Of a stretch of 52,900 nucleotides of DNA, positions 52,101 to 52,900 are shown piece after piece. This DNA is from Bacillota bacterium (GTDB lineage: Bacteria; Bacillota; UBA4882; UBA10575), in contig JAAYHQ010000023.1 in the NCBI GenBank assembly GCA_012727425.1, positions 1-52,900 of the forward strand, in the 5' to 3' direction. The position numbers and the translations under genes were made by a program. Numbering within the stretch: the first letter of the stretch is position 1; each line of letters opens with the position of its first letter. The notes under the pieces are model-generated. The model did not search any database and had not been told where the DNA came from. It saw nothing but the letters and a program-made list of their open reading frames with translations.

Positions 52101-52589
52101 ATGGCGGTCGAAGTAATCGCTGAGGCTCAGGTCCAGGTCTTGGTGGAAGACACCATTGATCTTTTTACTCCGGCACAAAAGATTGATGAAATCCGCGCCT
52201 TTGTCCAAGATCTCCGTTGCCATGTGATCCCCGGCAAAGTTGTTTTCCAGGGGATTCTGCATAAACAGATCTTTTTTGTGAACGAAGACAACGTTGTTGT
52301 GCACCAGGGAGTAGATATCCCCTTCTCCGGTTTTGTCGATCTTCCCGCGGCGGAACCGGGACAGTTTTGTCAAGTGGCGGCGACCGTTGAGTTTATCGAT
52401 TTTCAGTTGTTCAGCCCCACGGTGCTCCGGGAGACCACGGTGATCCGGGTTGATGTGCAGCTCCTCAGCAATGTGCCTTTGCCGCTGGTGATGGCCGTCA
52501 ACCAGAACACGCCCCAGCGGCCGGCCGTTTTTAACGGAGTAAAGAGTGCTTTTGTGGCCCGTGGACCGGGCCGATCGGTGAAAGGGTGA
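52101..52589 (+). CDS. SPOCS (DUF3794) domain protein
   Basis: The 162-residue protein is a single SPOCS/DUF3794 domain: VEDTIDLFTPAQKIDEIRA, VIPGKVVFQGILHKQIFFV and VDIPFSGFVDLP are characteristic. Such domains occur in the spore morphogenetic protein SipL and in other spore-formation proteins, usually with a LysM domain that is absent here. A role in spore assembly is likely. The ATG at 52101 follows AAAAGGAGGAG; the frame extends 26 codons upstream without support. Confidence 0.88.
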   Translation: MAVEVIAEAQVQVLVEDTIDLFTPAQKIDEIRAFVQDLRCHVIPGKVVFQGILHKQIFFVNEDNVVVHQGVDIPFSGFVDLPAAEPGQFCQVAATVEFIDFQLFSPTVLRETTVIRVDVQLLSNVPLPLVMAVNQNTPQRPAVFNGVKSAFVARGPGRSVKG

Positions 52590-52596
52590 AAAAAAA

Positions 52597-52630
52597 CAAC
52601 AAATCTCCAAGATTTGATGGTTGCTTTTTT
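52597..52630 (+). terminator. Possible terminator of the SPOCS gene
   Basis: AAATC (52601-52605) and GATTT (52611-52615), extended by CAAC and GTTG with a bulge, lead into CTTTTTT. The stem is weak. The T run overlaps the -35 of the tRNA promoter. Confidence 0.42.
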
Positions 52631-52649
52631 CCGGTTGATCATGTACAAT
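52621..52649 (+). promoter_or_regulatory. tRNA-Arg promoter
   Basis: TTGCTT (52621-52626), a 17-bp spacer and TACAAT (52644-52649) lie just upstream of the tRNA; transcription would begin near 52656. Confidence 0.58.
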
Positions 52650-52666
52650 AACTTAAGGGTTTGTGA

Positions 52667-52741
52667 GCGCCCGTAGCTCAGAGGATAGAGCACTGGCCTC
52701 CGGAGCCAGGTGCACAGGTTCGATTCCTGTCGGGCGCGCCA
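52667..52741 (+). tRNA. tRNA-Arg (anticodon CCG)
   Basis: The 75-base gene folds as a full cloverleaf: acceptor GCGCCCG with CGGGCGC, anticodon stem CTGGC with GCCAG, loop CTCCGGA giving anticodon CCG, and T stem ACAGG with CCTGT around TTCGATT. The CCA end is encoded (52739-52741). It reads CGG arginine codons, which are common in these GC-rich genes. Confidence 0.97.
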
Positions 52742-52754
52742 TCTAGCAAGATCG

Positions 52755-52786
52755 AAGCGACGCGGTAAAAACCGCGTCGCTTTTTT
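52755..52786 (+). terminator. Rho-independent terminator after tRNA-Arg
   Basis: An 11-bp perfect stem (52755-52765 with 52772-52782) and a 6-base loop end in a T run to 52786. The remaining 114 bases of the window hold nothing I can support. Confidence 0.88.
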
Positions 52787-52900
52787 GGTTTGGCCCCCTT
52801 TTTGGCAATCCCTTTTTAGTTTATTTTCGGAAATTCCCCCCAATTTCGTATTCGCTTCCTGCTGCTTTTTGGGCAAGACGTGACTACAAATGTTTTCAGT

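Noticed and set aside
1-52900. CRISPR arrays, insertion sequences, prophage or toxin-antitoxin genes
   Set aside because: No regularly spaced repeats, transposase or integrase motifs or phage-like genes were seen on either strand; codon use and gene order look like a stable chromosome throughout.

Overview
The window is about 53 kb of chromosome from a Bacillota (Firmicutes) bacterium that appears to be both an endospore former and a diderm. Evidence for sporulation is a complete spoIIIAA-AH operon (19900-25148), an alpha/beta-type small acid-soluble spore protein (38550) and a SPOCS/DUF3794 protein (52101). Evidence for an LPS outer membrane is lpxC-fabZ-lpxA-lpxI-lptC-lptA-lptB-lptF/G (44468-50764). 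Strong Shine-Dalgarno sequences, frequent GTG/TTG starts and Firmicutes gene order (pepQ-efp-spoIIIA-accBC-asp23-amaP-nusB, polA-mutM-coaE) agree with this. The combination fits diderm spore-forming lineages such as the Limnochordia/Hydrogenispora-type group, Negativicutes or Halanaerobiia; which one is inference. No insertion sequence, prophage, CRISPR array or transfer island was seen. Layout: 180-5499 (minus) holds a CstA-type transporter, a chemoreceptor and a cyclic-2,3-diphosphoglycerate-synthetase-family P-loop protein. 5601-10031 (minus) is an argC-argJ-argB-argD arginine operon with a strong promoter and a possible ARG box. 10346-13489 (minus) holds a PrsA/SurA-type foldase and a two-component system. 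13700-15591 has a Cys-rich protein divergent from two ferritin-like di-iron proteins. 15662-17414 (minus) holds a MATE exporter and a small LysM protein. 17694-36981 (plus) is a long housekeeping and sporulation stretch: pepQ-like peptidase, efp, spoIIIA, accBC, Asp23/AmaP/DUF2273, nusB, a TsaD paralogue, polA, mutM, coaE, a lytic transglycosylase, rimO and pgsA. 36971-41000 has a class V aminotransferase, the SASP, an alpha-oxoamine synthase that could be a serine palmitoyltransferase, and a DsrE-like protein. 41187-51664 (plus) is an envelope cluster: an undescribed 825-residue membrane protein with its own ABC ATPase, then the lipid A and Lpt genes, then a short DUF3084-like membrane coiled-coil protein and a YqgF-like nuclease. 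The end carries a small minus-strand gene, the SPOCS protein and tRNA-Arg(CCG). How the parts work together: Lpx enzymes make lipid A precursors (lpxD and lpxB are not in this window) and LptC/A/B/FG would carry LPS to the outer membrane. The SpoIIIA proteins build the mother cell-forespore channel with SpoIIQ, and AccBC supplies malonyl-CoA for membrane lipids. The least explained items are the 825-residue protein/ABC pair beside lpxC, a 230-bp GC-rich structured gap inside spoIIIA, terminators placed immediately upstream of spoIIIAA and lpxI, and the ferritin-like gene pair.
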